NCBI GenBank assembly: GCA_023459335.1
Contig: JAEWUO010000030.1
Location: 1-64,000, forward strand
Source: Bacillota bacterium
GTDB lineage: Bacteria; Bacillota; Clostridia; Christensenellales; CAG-138
Direction of reading: 5' to 3'
DNA length: 64,000 nt
Part shown: positions 43,888 through 51,765 of the stretch, piece after piece
How positions within the stretch are numbered: position 1 is the stretch's first letter
Layout: each line of letters opens with the position of its first letter
Notes under the pieces: model-generated
Told to the model about the DNA's origin: nothing
The model's input: the letters and a program-made list of their open reading frames with translations, nothing else
Database searches by the model: none
Position numbers and translations under genes: made by a program

Positions 43888-44409
43888 ATGGAATACCGCC
43901 TGCCCGTCCCCGTCCCGGCAAAGGATCTCGCGCGGCTGCGCGCCGGCGATATGGTATACTTGACCGGCACGATCTATACCGCGCGCGACGCGGCGCACGC
44001 CCGATTTGCGGATTTGCTGCAGCGCGGCGAACCTCTGCCGGTCCCCAAAGGCGCCTGTATCTATTACGCAGGCCCCTGCCCCGCCGCTCCCGGCGAGGTG
44101 ATCGGCCCCTGCGGGCCGACGACCAGCAAGCGCATGGACGCGTATACGCCAGCCCTGATCGATTACGGCGTTTGCCAGTTCATTGGAAAAGGCGCGCGCA
44201 GCACAGCCGTCTGCGCGGCGATGAAAGGCCGCGCGGTGCATTTCGCGGCGACCGGCGGCGCGGGCATGCTCTATGCCGCGCGTATCCGTACCTGCGATCC
44301 GGTCGCGTTTGAAGACCTCGGCGCGGAGGCTGTCTACCGCCTGACGGTGGAAGATTTCCCCGTCCTGGTATCGTTTGATTTATTCGGAAACGACGTTTAC
44401 GCGCGCTGA
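43888..44409 (+). CDS. Fumarate hydratase class I (or tartrate dehydratase), beta subunit
   Basis: 173 residues. Beta-domain motifs: LRAGDMVYLTGTIYTARDAAHARF, IYYAGPCPA, GPTTSKRMDAYTPALIDYGV and IGKGARS. The ribosome site GAGGAGG spans the alpha stop codon, so both subunits are translated together. It contributes substrate-binding residues over the alpha cluster. Confidence 0.92.
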   Translation: MEYRLPVPVPAKDLARLRAGDMVYLTGTIYTARDAAHARFADLLQRGEPLPVPKGACIYYAGPCPAAPGEVIGPCGPTTSKRMDAYTPALIDYGVCQFIGKGARSTAVCAAMKGRAVHFAATGGAGMLYAARIRTCDPVAFEDLGAEAVYRLTVEDFPVLVSFDLFGNDVYAR

Positions 44410-44474
44410 AAAAAAGCGGCCTTGATTTGATTCTCCGGCTCAGCCGGGTCTTTGATACTGGAAAGGAGCGGAAT

Positions 44475-45746
44475 ATGGCAAACTGTGCAATCGTAGGCAT
44501 CAACTGGGGCGACGAGGGAAAGGGCCGCATGGTCGATCTTCTCGCGGCGGATTACGGCGTGGTCGTCCGTTATCAGGGCGGCAACAACGCGGGGCATACC
44601 GTGGTCAACGAATTCGGCAAATTCGCGCTGCACCTTTTGCCGTCCGGCATCTTCCGCAACGGCGTAGTCAACGTCCTGGGCAACGGCGCGGTCGTCGACC
44701 CGGAAAAGCTGCTGGAGGAAATCGAAGATCTTCGTTCCAAAGGCATCCCCATCTCGCCGGAAAACCTAAAAGTCAGCGACCGCGCGCCGATCGTATTTCC
44801 ATACCACCGCGATCAGGACGTGCTCGAAGAAGCGCGTCTCGCGGACGCGAAATACGGCTCCACCAAACGCGGCATCGCGCCCGTCTACGGCGATAAATAC
44901 ATGAAGAAAACCATCATGCTCGGCGAGCTGAACTATCCCGATTATCTGAAAAAGCGGCTCGCGGGCATTCTCGAATGGAAGAATCTCACGCTGAAAAACG
45001 TCTACGGCAGCAAAACCTACACACTCGACGAAGTCTGGGACTGGCTCATGGCCTGCGGCGAAAAACTCAAACCGTATCTTTGCGACACAGGCGCCTATCT
45101 GCGCGGCGTGGACGGGAAAAAGAACATCCTTTTCGAAGCGCAGCTCGGCGTGCTGCGGGACGTTGACTTCGGTATCTATCCTTACACCTCCAGCTCGGCA
45201 CCGCTCGCGGCCTACGCGCCCATCGGCGCAGGCATGCCTGGCGCGAAACTCGACCGCGTCATCGGCGTGGTCAAGGCTTATTCCACCTGCGTGGGCGAAG
45301 GTCCGTTTACCGCCGAATGGTTCGGCGCGGACGCGGAAAAACTCCGCGAAGCGGGCGCGGAATACGGCGCGGCAACCGGACGCCCCCGCCGCGTCGGGCC
45401 TATGGATATCGTCGCGACGCGCTACGGCGTCGTCATGCAGGGCGCGACCGAAGTCGCCCTCACCAAGATCGACGTCCTGTCCTATTTGGATCAGATCCCC
45501 GTTTGCACGCAATACGAGCTGGACGGCAAAAATACGGATGATTTCCCCTTCCCCGCGGCGATCGGCGCTGCGAAACCCGTGATCGAATATCTGCCCGGCT
45601 GGGGCTGCGATATCTCCGGCTGCCGCTCGTTTGACGAACTGCCGAAAGCGGCGCAGGATTACGTGAACTATATTCAGGACCGTATATCCTGCCCGATTAA
45701 AAATATCTCGGTCGGCGCGGCGCGGGACGCCATCATCCGGAGGTGA
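44475..45746 (+). CDS. purA: Adenylosuccinate synthetase
   Basis: 423 residues. PurA joins IMP and aspartate using GTP in AMP synthesis. The GTP loop NWGDEGKGR (residues about 10-18), GGNNAGHTVV, TKRGIAPVYGDK (IMP site), VGEGPFTAEW and TGRPRRVGPMD are conserved. The usual VGAQWGDEGKGK loop is altered to VGINWGDEGKGR, a variant of anaerobic clostridial enzymes. AAAGGAG precedes ATG 44475. It overlaps or abuts purB and follows the fumarase genes. Confidence 0.96.
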   Translation: MANCAIVGINWGDEGKGRMVDLLAADYGVVVRYQGGNNAGHTVVNEFGKFALHLLPSGIFRNGVVNVLGNGAVVDPEKLLEEIEDLRSKGIPISPENLKVSDRAPIVFPYHRDQDVLEEARLADAKYGSTKRGIAPVYGDKYMKKTIMLGELNYPDYLKKRLAGILEWKNLTLKNVYGSKTYTLDEVWDWLMACGEKLKPYLCDTGAYLRGVDGKKNILFEAQLGVLRDVDFGIYPYTSSSAPLAAYAPIGAGMPGAKLDRVIGVVKAYSTCVGEGPFTAEWFGADAEKLREAGAEYGAATGRPRRVGPMDIVATRYGVVMQGATEVALTKIDVLSYLDQIPVCTQYELDGKNTDDFPFPAAIGAAKPVIEYLPGWGCDISGCRSFDELPKAAQDYVNYIQDRISCPIKNISVGAARDAIIRR

Positions 45747-45751
45747 CCGCC

Positions 45752-47158
45752 GTGCGCGACCGCTACGAAAGCCCTTTAAACAGCCGGTATGCCTCGGACG
45801 AAATGCAGCGGCTGTTTTCGCCGGACATGCGCTACTCCACCTGGCGGAAACTCTGGATAAGCCTCGCCCGCGCGGAGCACGCGCTGGGCCTGCCTGTCAC
45901 CCAGGAGCAGTTGGACGAGCTTGCCGCGCATACGGACGATATCGATTACGAGACGGTGGCAAAGCGCGAGGCGGAAGTTCGGCACGATGTCATGGCGCAC
46001 GTCTACGCATACGGACTCGTCTGCCCCAGGGCGGCGGGCATCATCCACCTGGGCGCGACCAGCTGTTTTGTAACCGACAACGCGGACCTCATCATCCTCA
46101 GAGACGCGCTTGTCAGCATCCGCAACAGCATTTATGCCGTGCTTGGCCCGCTCTCCGCGTTCGCCGAGCGCACCAAGTCCATCGCTACCGTCGGGTATAC
46201 GCATTTTCAGTACGCGCAGCCCGTCACCATCGGCCGCAGAGCCTGTCTCTGGCTGCAGGAACTCTGGCTGGACGTCGAAGAAATCGACGACACGCTCAGG
46301 GCGTTCCGATTTCTCGGGTGCCGGGGCGCGACGGGCACGGAGGCAAGCTTCGTCTCGCTGTTTTCCGGCGATACGGGCAAAATCGACGAATTAAACCGCA
46401 GGATCGCTGCGGATTTCGGGTTCGACCGCCTCTACGACGTAAGCGGACAGACCTATCCGCGAAAGTTTGACAGCCGCATACTCAACGCGCTTTCGAGCGT
46501 CGCGCAGAGCGCGTACCGTTTCGGCGACGATATCCGCCTCCTGCAGCACGACGGCATCCTCTCCGAGCCGTTTGAAAGCGGCCAGATCGGCTCCTCCGCG
46601 ATGGCGTATAAACAAAATCCCATGCGGTCCGAGCGCATCTGCTCCCTCTCCCGTTTCGTGATGGCAACCGCGCTCAACGCGCCGATGACCGCTAGTACGC
46701 AATGGCTGGAACGCACGCTGGACGATTCCGCCAACCGGCGGCTTTCGCTGCCGGAAGCGTTTCTGGCGACGGACGCGGTCCTCCGGCTCATGGCAAATAT
46801 CGCAAAAGGCCTGATCGTCCACGAAGCCGCAAACGCGCGCATCCTCTCCGACGCGCTGCCGTTCCTCGCGACGGAAAACCTGCTCATGGCGGGCGTTCAG
46901 CGCGGGGGCGACCGGCAGGCGCTGCATGAGATCATCCGCACGCATTCCCTCGCGGCAAAGGAACGTCTGGCACAGGGCGGGGAAAACGACCTCGCCGACC
47001 GGCTGGGCGGCGATCCCGCGTTTCCGCTCGCTAAAGAAGAAATTCTCTCTCAGCTCGATCCGGCAAAACACATCGGACGCTCGGTGGAGCAGACGGAGCG
47101 GTTCCTTCTGCGCCATCCCGTGCCGGAGAGCAGGCCGCTGCAGGATATCAAGGTCTAG
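45752..47158 (+). CDS. purB: Adenylosuccinate lyase
   Basis: 468 residues. PurB removes fumarate from SAICAR and adenylosuccinate. Features: HDVMAHVYAYG with the catalytic His region, HLGATSCFVTDNADL, TVGYTHFQYAQPVT and the signature SSAMAYKQNPMRSE. GTG 45752 lies 8 bases after GGAGG; GTG 45743 overlaps the purA stop but touches the ribosome site. The fumarate it releases is the substrate of the co-encoded fumarase, which explains the four-gene operon. Confidence 0.96.
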   Translation: MRDRYESPLNSRYASDEMQRLFSPDMRYSTWRKLWISLARAEHALGLPVTQEQLDELAAHTDDIDYETVAKREAEVRHDVMAHVYAYGLVCPRAAGIIHLGATSCFVTDNADLIILRDALVSIRNSIYAVLGPLSAFAERTKSIATVGYTHFQYAQPVTIGRRACLWLQELWLDVEEIDDTLRAFRFLGCRGATGTEASFVSLFSGDTGKIDELNRRIAADFGFDRLYDVSGQTYPRKFDSRILNALSSVAQSAYRFGDDIRLLQHDGILSEPFESGQIGSSAMAYKQNPMRSERICSLSRFVMATALNAPMTASTQWLERTLDDSANRRLSLPEAFLATDAVLRLMANIAKGLIVHEAANARILSDALPFLATENLLMAGVQRGGDRQALHEIIRTHSLAAKERLAQGGENDLADRLGGDPAFPLAKEEILSQLDPAKHIGRSVEQTERFLLRHPVPESRPLQDIKV

Positions 47159-47168
47159 ACGCACTTGA

Positions 47169-47197
47169 ACCGCCGGAAACGCTCCGGCGGTTTTTTT
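47169..47197 (+). terminator. Rho-independent terminator of the fumarase-purAB operon
   Basis: ACCGCCGGA (47169-47177) pairs with TCCGGCGGT (47183-47191), then seven T. Confidence 0.9.
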
Positions 47198-47225
47198 ATT
47201 GCCCGAACATTGAATGCTATGATTC

Positions 47226-47254
47226 TTGCGTTCTTCCCCCGATGCTTATATAAT
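47226..47254 (+). promoter_or_regulatory. Promoter of the AraC-type regulator
   Basis: TTGCGT (47226-47231), 17 bp, perfect TATAAT (47249-47254). Confidence 0.6.
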
Positions 47255-47305
47255 GTAGCTACTAAATATTATAATTCTACATATTTCAAAGGAAACAGCC
47301 GGTCC

Positions 47306-48244
47306 ATGAAAGCGCTTCAACTGATGGATATCGCCGTCGCGTCGGACCTGCGCGAGCTCACCAAGCACGGCACGCCCGTTTTTCCCTGCGCGGGTTACGA
47401 CGAGGACCCGGGCAAATACCTCATCGGCAATATCCCCTGGCACTGGCACGAGGAGATCGAGATCATCCTCGCGCTCGAAGAGGATACGCTCGTGCTCTGC
47501 GGCGAAACCGAATACCTGCTGCACGCGGGCGAAGCGATCTTTGTCAACTGCAACGTGCTGCATAAACTCAAGCGCGGACAGAAGAATGTCCCCTGCCGGA
47601 TCAACAGCCTGCTGTTTATGCCGGAACTCGTCTCCGGTTTTCCGCAGAGCATTGTTCAGCAGCGGTATATCGCGCCGCTGACCCGCTGTTCTACGCTGAC
47701 CGAGGTGCTGCTGCGTCCGGATGTGCCTTGGCAGCGGGAAGCGATTCGGCATTTTCAGGAGGCGTTCGCCGCGTTTGACAGCGGCCGCTACGGATACGAA
47801 ATCCTCGTTCAGATCGAGCTGATGCAGATGCTGCTCATCCTGCTGGAAAACCTGCAGGATCGCGTATGCGATACCAATTTTGTGCAGAACAAGGACTCGA
47901 TACGCATCAAGCAGATGCTCGGCTTTATTCACGAACATTACGCCGAACCGCTGACCGTCTCCCAGATCGCGAGCGTTTCCTCCATCAGCGAAAGCGAGTG
48001 CTACCGCTGTTTTCGGAAGGTGCTGGACACGTCTCCGATCGATTACCTGCTGCAATACCGCATCCGCGCGGCGGCGGGGCTGCTCTCCGGCACGGACATG
48101 AGCGTTTCCGATATCTGTTTTGCATCCGGATTCAACAGCCCGAGTTATTTTGCGAAGGTATTCCGTCAGGAGCTTCTCGTCAGTCCCCGGAGCTATCGAT
48201 CAACCCATCAGAACAACGCAGGCGGCACGAAACCGCGCAAATAG
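47306..48244 (+). CDS. AraC family transcriptional regulator
   Basis: 312 residues. N-terminal cupin-like effector domain (PWHWHEEIEIILALEEDTLVLCGETEYLLHAGEAIFVNCNVLHKL) and C-terminal double helix-turn-helix (about 205-300): IKQMLGFIHEHYAEPLTVSQIASVSSISESECYRCFRKVL and ISDICFASGFNSPSYFAKVFRQELLVSPRSYR. The WHWHEEIE motif is typical of sugar or small-molecule responsive members. It stands alone, so the target is unknown; it may act at a distance. ATG 47306 has AAAGGAAA upstream. Confidence 0.9.
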   Translation: MKALQLMDIAVASDLRELTKHGTPVFPCAGYDEDPGKYLIGNIPWHWHEEIEIILALEEDTLVLCGETEYLLHAGEAIFVNCNVLHKLKRGQKNVPCRINSLLFMPELVSGFPQSIVQQRYIAPLTRCSTLTEVLLRPDVPWQREAIRHFQEAFAAFDSGRYGYEILVQIELMQMLLILLENLQDRVCDTNFVQNKDSIRIKQMLGFIHEHYAEPLTVSQIASVSSISESECYRCFRKVLDTSPIDYLLQYRIRAAAGLLSGTDMSVSDICFASGFNSPSYFAKVFRQELLVSPRSYRSTHQNNAGGTKPRK

Positions 48245-48288
48245 TATCCGATTCGATACGCAAGGTTCTTTCCCTCCTTTGCCGGAGG

Positions 48289-48391
48289 GATTCATTTATA
48301 CGGCGTCTTTCTCTAAACATCATACTTAGAAGGCATCTGTACCGTCCGCATTGAAGATTCATTTATACGGCGTTTTTCTCTAAACATCATA
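48289..48391. repeat. Two 36-bp direct repeats, 31 bases apart
   Basis: 48289-48324 and 48356-48391 are identical except for one C/T change, separated by 31 bases. They lie between the AraC gene and the TIR gene promoter, just after a CCCTCC/GGAGGG hairpin. The spacing resembles a two-repeat CRISPR, but there is no third copy or cas gene and no typical repeat ends, so a local duplication or regulatory element is more likely. Confidence 0.75.
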
Positions 48392-48422
48392 GATATTTTA
48401 CACATTCCATTGAAAGTGCAAA

Positions 48423-48451
48423 TTGACAGATACGCCCAATAATAGTATATT
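48423..48451 (+). promoter_or_regulatory. Consensus promoter of the TIR gene
   Basis: Perfect TTGACA (48423-48428), 17 bp, TATATT (48446-48451). Transcription should start near 48458, about 200 bases before the start codon. Confidence 0.75.
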
Positions 48452-48567
48452 ATTTATGGTTTTTAATGATTGTCTTGCATTCCGATTGATAAACGTTTAG
48501 AAACCGGTCGCGCACCGACATCGGAACCTCACCCGATCCGCAGAGATATCCTTCGATGGACGTGGGC

Positions 48568-48597
48568 AGCCAGTTGGTTGGCTTTCTTTTTTTTATG
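48568..48597 (+). terminator. Leader terminator/attenuator candidate upstream of the TIR gene
   Basis: AGCCA, loop GTTGGT, TGGCT is followed by TTCTTTTTTTT, all inside the untranslated leader. A weak intrinsic terminator here would stop part of the transcription before the TIR gene. The preceding leader (48458-48567) contains CGGTCGCG/CGAC and CGAT-rich segments that could form an alternative structure; no known riboswitch recognised. Confidence 0.5.
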
Positions 48598-48655
48598 CCT
48601 GCGAGGGGCGTTGAACGGTCCATTCTTGAATATTTTTCTGGCAAGGGGAATGAAA

Positions 48656-50491
48656 ATGAGCAAGTATGATATTTTTCTGTCCTATCGCCGCTCCGGCGGC
48701 GAGTATACCGCAAAGATCATCAAAGACCGTCTGGAAGATATGGGGTATCGGGTATTCTTTGATGTCGAGTCCCTGCGCTCCGGAGATTTCAATACCGCTT
48801 TGTATTCCGTCATTGAGGAATGCTCCGACTTTTTACTTGTGCTTTCCCCCGGAAGCCTGGATCGAACCGATCATGATGACGATTGGGTCAGGTTGGAAGT
48901 TGCGCACGCGCTTAAGAATCATCTAAACGTCATCCCGGTTATGCTCCGCGGTTTTTCGTTTCCAGAAGCGCTGCCCGCGGACATCGATCCGATTCGTTAC
49001 AAAAACGGGATTGAGGCGAATTCGGAATTTTTCGATGCTTTTGTAAATCGTTTAGTTCGGTCCTTCTTGTCTTCCAAACCCAAACCCATCAAACGCATTA
49101 CTCAAAATATCATCTTTCGCAGAACATGGCCTGTTTTTCTGTCGCTGCTGGCGTTGGCCGTCGTCGCCGCCGGTGTTTTCTGGTTCATGCAAACCAAAAA
49201 CAGCGAGTTCCCGTTCACGCGCGCCGAGAAAAATCTCACGAGTGAAGTATTGATTTATACGGGAGAAAACCTGGCCGCCGCAAATACCATATCCTATGAA
49301 ATTGACCGCTCGTTCGACAGTGTAGAAAACTATATGCTGAATCGCGATGCGCTCTCGCTGCAGCAAGCGCATGAAACTATTTACTCTGCATATCACAATA
49401 TTGATAAAACAGATATAACCGGACTTGCATTGAGCGACACGCTTGCGAACAACCTGCTGAAAACGAAGCTGGAAGTTGCGGACTTACGAGGCCTCAACGA
49501 CTATATCAGCCAAATGAAAAGCGATTTGCTCGGTCAGCTGATCTATGTGGCCTATTACATCGATCCCGATCATGCTTTAACGGATGCTGCGAAAACACAG
49601 TTGATCAATCTGGAGCGGTCATTCGCGACAAACTATATTGATTTTCTGGTTCCTTATACCTTTGGTATCCTTCAGCCGATCGGCAGTTCTTATCTGAAAG
49701 AGTTTAAAACCACCCTGATCCCTCAATATACAAACCTCCCTTTTGCCGATACGGCATGGCAAACGGAAACCGATGAAATCAATATGCTGCTGACAAGCAA
49801 TCTCACGCAGTCGCAAAGCATCGTCAACGAAATGATCTCCATTACCGGCGAAACGAATCAAAACCTGGCGGAAGAGGGCTCCGAGATGATTCAAGCCGCC
49901 GTTAAAGCCGGATTCAGCCAGGATGAAGCCGAATCCGCCGTCGCTTCCCTGCTGGCGTCGGGAAGTAATCTTGCCTCTCTGCAGGGAGAGGTTTCTGCGC
50001 TTGATATGGAACTGGGTAATAAGAAAGCGGAACTCGCTGAGAAGTTCGCGCCGCTGGAATCGGATGATCCCGGTATCATTTGGTCGAAAATGCTCCGTTT
50101 TCTGACGTTGGATATGCCGGACAACGCGATTGCATGCGCCGGCGCGTATCTGGAAAAGGTGCAGGCAACCGATGAGAATGCATCCGTCTATATCCCGTGC
50201 GTCGTTCAGTTCATCAAACAGAAAGACGTAACCGGTTATACTTACGGACTGGTTGCGCTGGCATATCATCCGGATTATCCGAACAACACTGTGTATAAAA
50301 TCGGCGATATCCTGGTTGCCATCAACGGCGCTCCCTGCCGCGTTGTCTCCGATATACAGGCTCACTTGAAGGATTCGGAAAACATCGCTACGATACTTCG
50401 TTTCAATGAAGATGGAACATATACGGTGTTCGATTCGCCTGTTGAGACAGATCAAAACAAGGTGCTTTTTTATAACCTGAGCGAAGAATAA
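48656..50491 (+). CDS. TIR domain - transmembrane - PDZ-like protein
   Basis: 611 residues; ATG 48656 has AAGGGG 7 bases upstream, and a longer frame lacks one. Residues 1-140 are a TIR domain (YDIFLSYRRSGGEYTAKII, YRVFFDVESLRSGDFN, LLVLSPGSLDR, DWVRLEVAHAL), with Glu81 at the position used by NADase TIRs. One helix (157-178) crosses the membrane. The exported part has helical segments and a C-terminal PDZ-like domain (about 528-600: YGLVALAY, YKIGDILVAINGAP). The TIR thus sits in the cytoplasm and the PDZ outside, as for a transmembrane sensor. Codon use appears lower in GC than the neighbours. Role in defence or signalling is inference; no partner gene adjoins. Confidence 0.78.
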   Translation: MSKYDIFLSYRRSGGEYTAKIIKDRLEDMGYRVFFDVESLRSGDFNTALYSVIEECSDFLLVLSPGSLDRTDHDDDWVRLEVAHALKNHLNVIPVMLRGFSFPEALPADIDPIRYKNGIEANSEFFDAFVNRLVRSFLSSKPKPIKRITQNIIFRRTWPVFLSLLALAVVAAGVFWFMQTKNSEFPFTRAEKNLTSEVLIYTGENLAAANTISYEIDRSFDSVENYMLNRDALSLQQAHETIYSAYHNIDKTDITGLALSDTLANNLLKTKLEVADLRGLNDYISQMKSDLLGQLIYVAYYIDPDHALTDAAKTQLINLERSFATNYIDFLVPYTFGILQPIGSSYLKEFKTTLIPQYTNLPFADTAWQTETDEINMLLTSNLTQSQSIVNEMISITGETNQNLAEEGSEMIQAAVKAGFSQDEAESAVASLLASGSNLASLQGEVSALDMELGNKKAELAEKFAPLESDDPGIIWSKMLRFLTLDMPDNAIACAGAYLEKVQATDENASVYIPCVVQFIKQKDVTGYTYGLVALAYHPDYPNNTVYKIGDILVAINGAPCRVVSDIQAHLKDSENIATILRFNEDGTYTVFDSPVETDQNKVLFYNLSEE

Positions 50492-50506
50492 GCGTTTGAA
50501 GTATTC

Positions 50507-50542
50507 GGCCGGTCTGCAACCGATCGCAGACCGGCCTTTTTT
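50507..50542 (+). terminator. Rho-independent terminator of the TIR gene
   Basis: GGCCGGTCTGC (50507-50517) pairs with GCAGACCGGCC (50526-50536), then six T. Confidence 0.9.
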
Positions 50543-50693
50543 ATTATGAACGGGAGATTCGCCGCTGCGTATTCTGTCCTGTTTCTCCTGTCCCATCGAA
50601 TCCAGCCGATGCGATTCGGAACGGATTTCCGTTCGGCGGGCATATGAACTTTATATGCGTGCTGTTCATCCATATCCATTTATGATATGATAC

Positions 50694-50722
50694 GAGAAAA
50701 TTGCACTCTGCAATTTATTCTC
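50694..50722. other. Inverted repeat upstream of rex
   Basis: AAATTGCA (50698-50705) and TGCAATTT (50709-50716), flanked by GAGA/TCTC, in the 50543-50823 gap. It may be an operator or an RNA hairpin; the binder is unknown. Confidence 0.4.
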
Positions 50723-50767
50723 GAACGGCAGACGCGTTGAAAGAGGATATTTCGTCGCGCGGCTCGT

Positions 50768-50797
50768 TTGACAAAAGCTTTGTAACAGTATTATAAT
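50768..50797 (+). promoter_or_regulatory. Promoter of rex, with overlapping palindrome
   Basis: TTGACA (50768-50773), 18 bp, TATAAT (50792-50797). AATATCGATATT (50795-50806), a perfect 12-bp palindrome, overlaps the start region. It does not match the usual Rex box TTGT(T/G)A-N-TTAACAA closely, so autoregulation is only a possibility. Confidence 0.65.
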
Positions 50798-50823
50798 ATC
50801 GATATTGTAATCGGAGGTATGCC

Positions 50824-51483
50824 ATGGATAAAGAAACCCCCGTCTCCATTTCTAAACAAGCGCTGCAGCGTATGCCGTATTATCTCCAGGCGCTCCGCGC
50901 CGCGCGCGATTCCGGCGCCGAAATTATATCCGCCCCTACGGTCGCGGCCCAGCTCGGCCTCAACGAGGTTCAGGTCCGTAAGGACTTCGCCTCGGTCAGC
51001 GACACCGCGGGCAAACCAAAAACGGGGTTCCAGACCTGCGAGCTCATCGCGTCCATTGAGCGTACGCTCGGTTATGACAATTCCAACGAAGCGGTCCTTG
51101 TCGGCGCGGGCAGCCTCGGGCGCGCGCTTTTATCCTATCGCGGTTTCGAAGCATACGGGCTTAGCATCGTCACCGCGTTCGATGTCGATCCCAACCTCAC
51201 CGGCGGTGAAATCTCCGGCAAGCAGGTGCTGCCGATGAATAAACTTTCGGGCGTCTGCCACACGATGAATATCCACATCGGCATCATCACCGTTCCCGCT
51301 TCTCAGGCGCAGGGCGTCTGCGACGCGCTCGTCGACAGCGGCGTTCTTGCAATCTGGAACTTCGCGCCGGTACATCTGAATACCCCCGCTGGTATCCTCG
51401 TGCAAAACGAAAACATGGCTACCTCGCTCGCGCTTCTGTCGAAGCACCTCTCCGAACGGCTGGGAGCCCGGCGTCCGGAGTGA
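50824..51483 (+). CDS. rex: Redox-sensing transcriptional repressor Rex
   Basis: 219 residues. Rex senses the NADH/NAD+ ratio and represses fermentation genes. N-terminal winged helix (ISKQALQRMPYYLQALRAARDSGAEIISAPTVAAQLGLNEVQVRKDFASV), then a Rossmann domain with AVLVGAGSLGRALLSY (about 90-105) and acidic DVDPN, GIITVPASQAQGVCDALVDSGV and a C-terminal swap helix. GGAGG lies 6 bases before the ATG. Typical of anaerobic Firmicutes; targets elsewhere in the genome. Confidence 0.96.
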   Translation: MDKETPVSISKQALQRMPYYLQALRAARDSGAEIISAPTVAAQLGLNEVQVRKDFASVSDTAGKPKTGFQTCELIASIERTLGYDNSNEAVLVGAGSLGRALLSYRGFEAYGLSIVTAFDVDPNLTGGEISGKQVLPMNKLSGVCHTMNIHIGIITVPASQAQGVCDALVDSGVLAIWNFAPVHLNTPAGILVQNENMATSLALLSKHLSERLGARRPE

Positions 51484-51500
51484 TCTCGCATCCTGAATCG

Positions 51501-51524
51501 GCGCCCCGCAGGGGGCGCTTTTTT
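51501..51524 (+). terminator. Rho-independent terminator of rex
   Basis: GCGCCCC (51501-51507) pairs with GGGGCGC (51512-51518), followed by six T. Confidence 0.85.
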
Positions 51525-51622
51525 ATTTCTCCTGTCTGGAATCGTCGTGCGGGCAAATCTCTGTCGCGTGTAAAACATACCAAACATTCGTTATTAATAT
51601 ATCGATAATAATCCGTTCCACG

Positions 51623-51649
51623 CGCGTTTTCCCTGAAAACGCGATTTTT
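51623..51649 (+). terminator. Second terminator/attenuator before the tail-like genes
   Basis: CGCGTTTTC (51623-51631) pairs with GAAAACGCG (51635-51643), then ATTTTT. It lies in the AT-rich 51525-51765 gap, about 120 bases before the next start, so it may either back up the rex terminator or attenuate a transcript that starts in the gap. Confidence 0.6.
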
Positions 51650-51765
51650 ATGTGCTTATCGATTATTAAAATTCTGTCCGTTAAAATTACGATAATTCTC
51701 TTCGCGCTTTTGGCCGGATAATCATTTCGGATACCCCGAAACATCCTTTGCGCAAGGAGGAACAC

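Noticed and set aside
48289..48391. Mini CRISPR array
   Set aside because: Only two repeats, no cas genes in 64 kb, and repeat ends unlike known CRISPR repeats. Kept as a plain direct repeat.
50795..50806. Rex operator on its own promoter
   Set aside because: The palindrome does not match the usual Rex box half-site TTGTTA/TTGTGA well enough to claim; left as a possibility.
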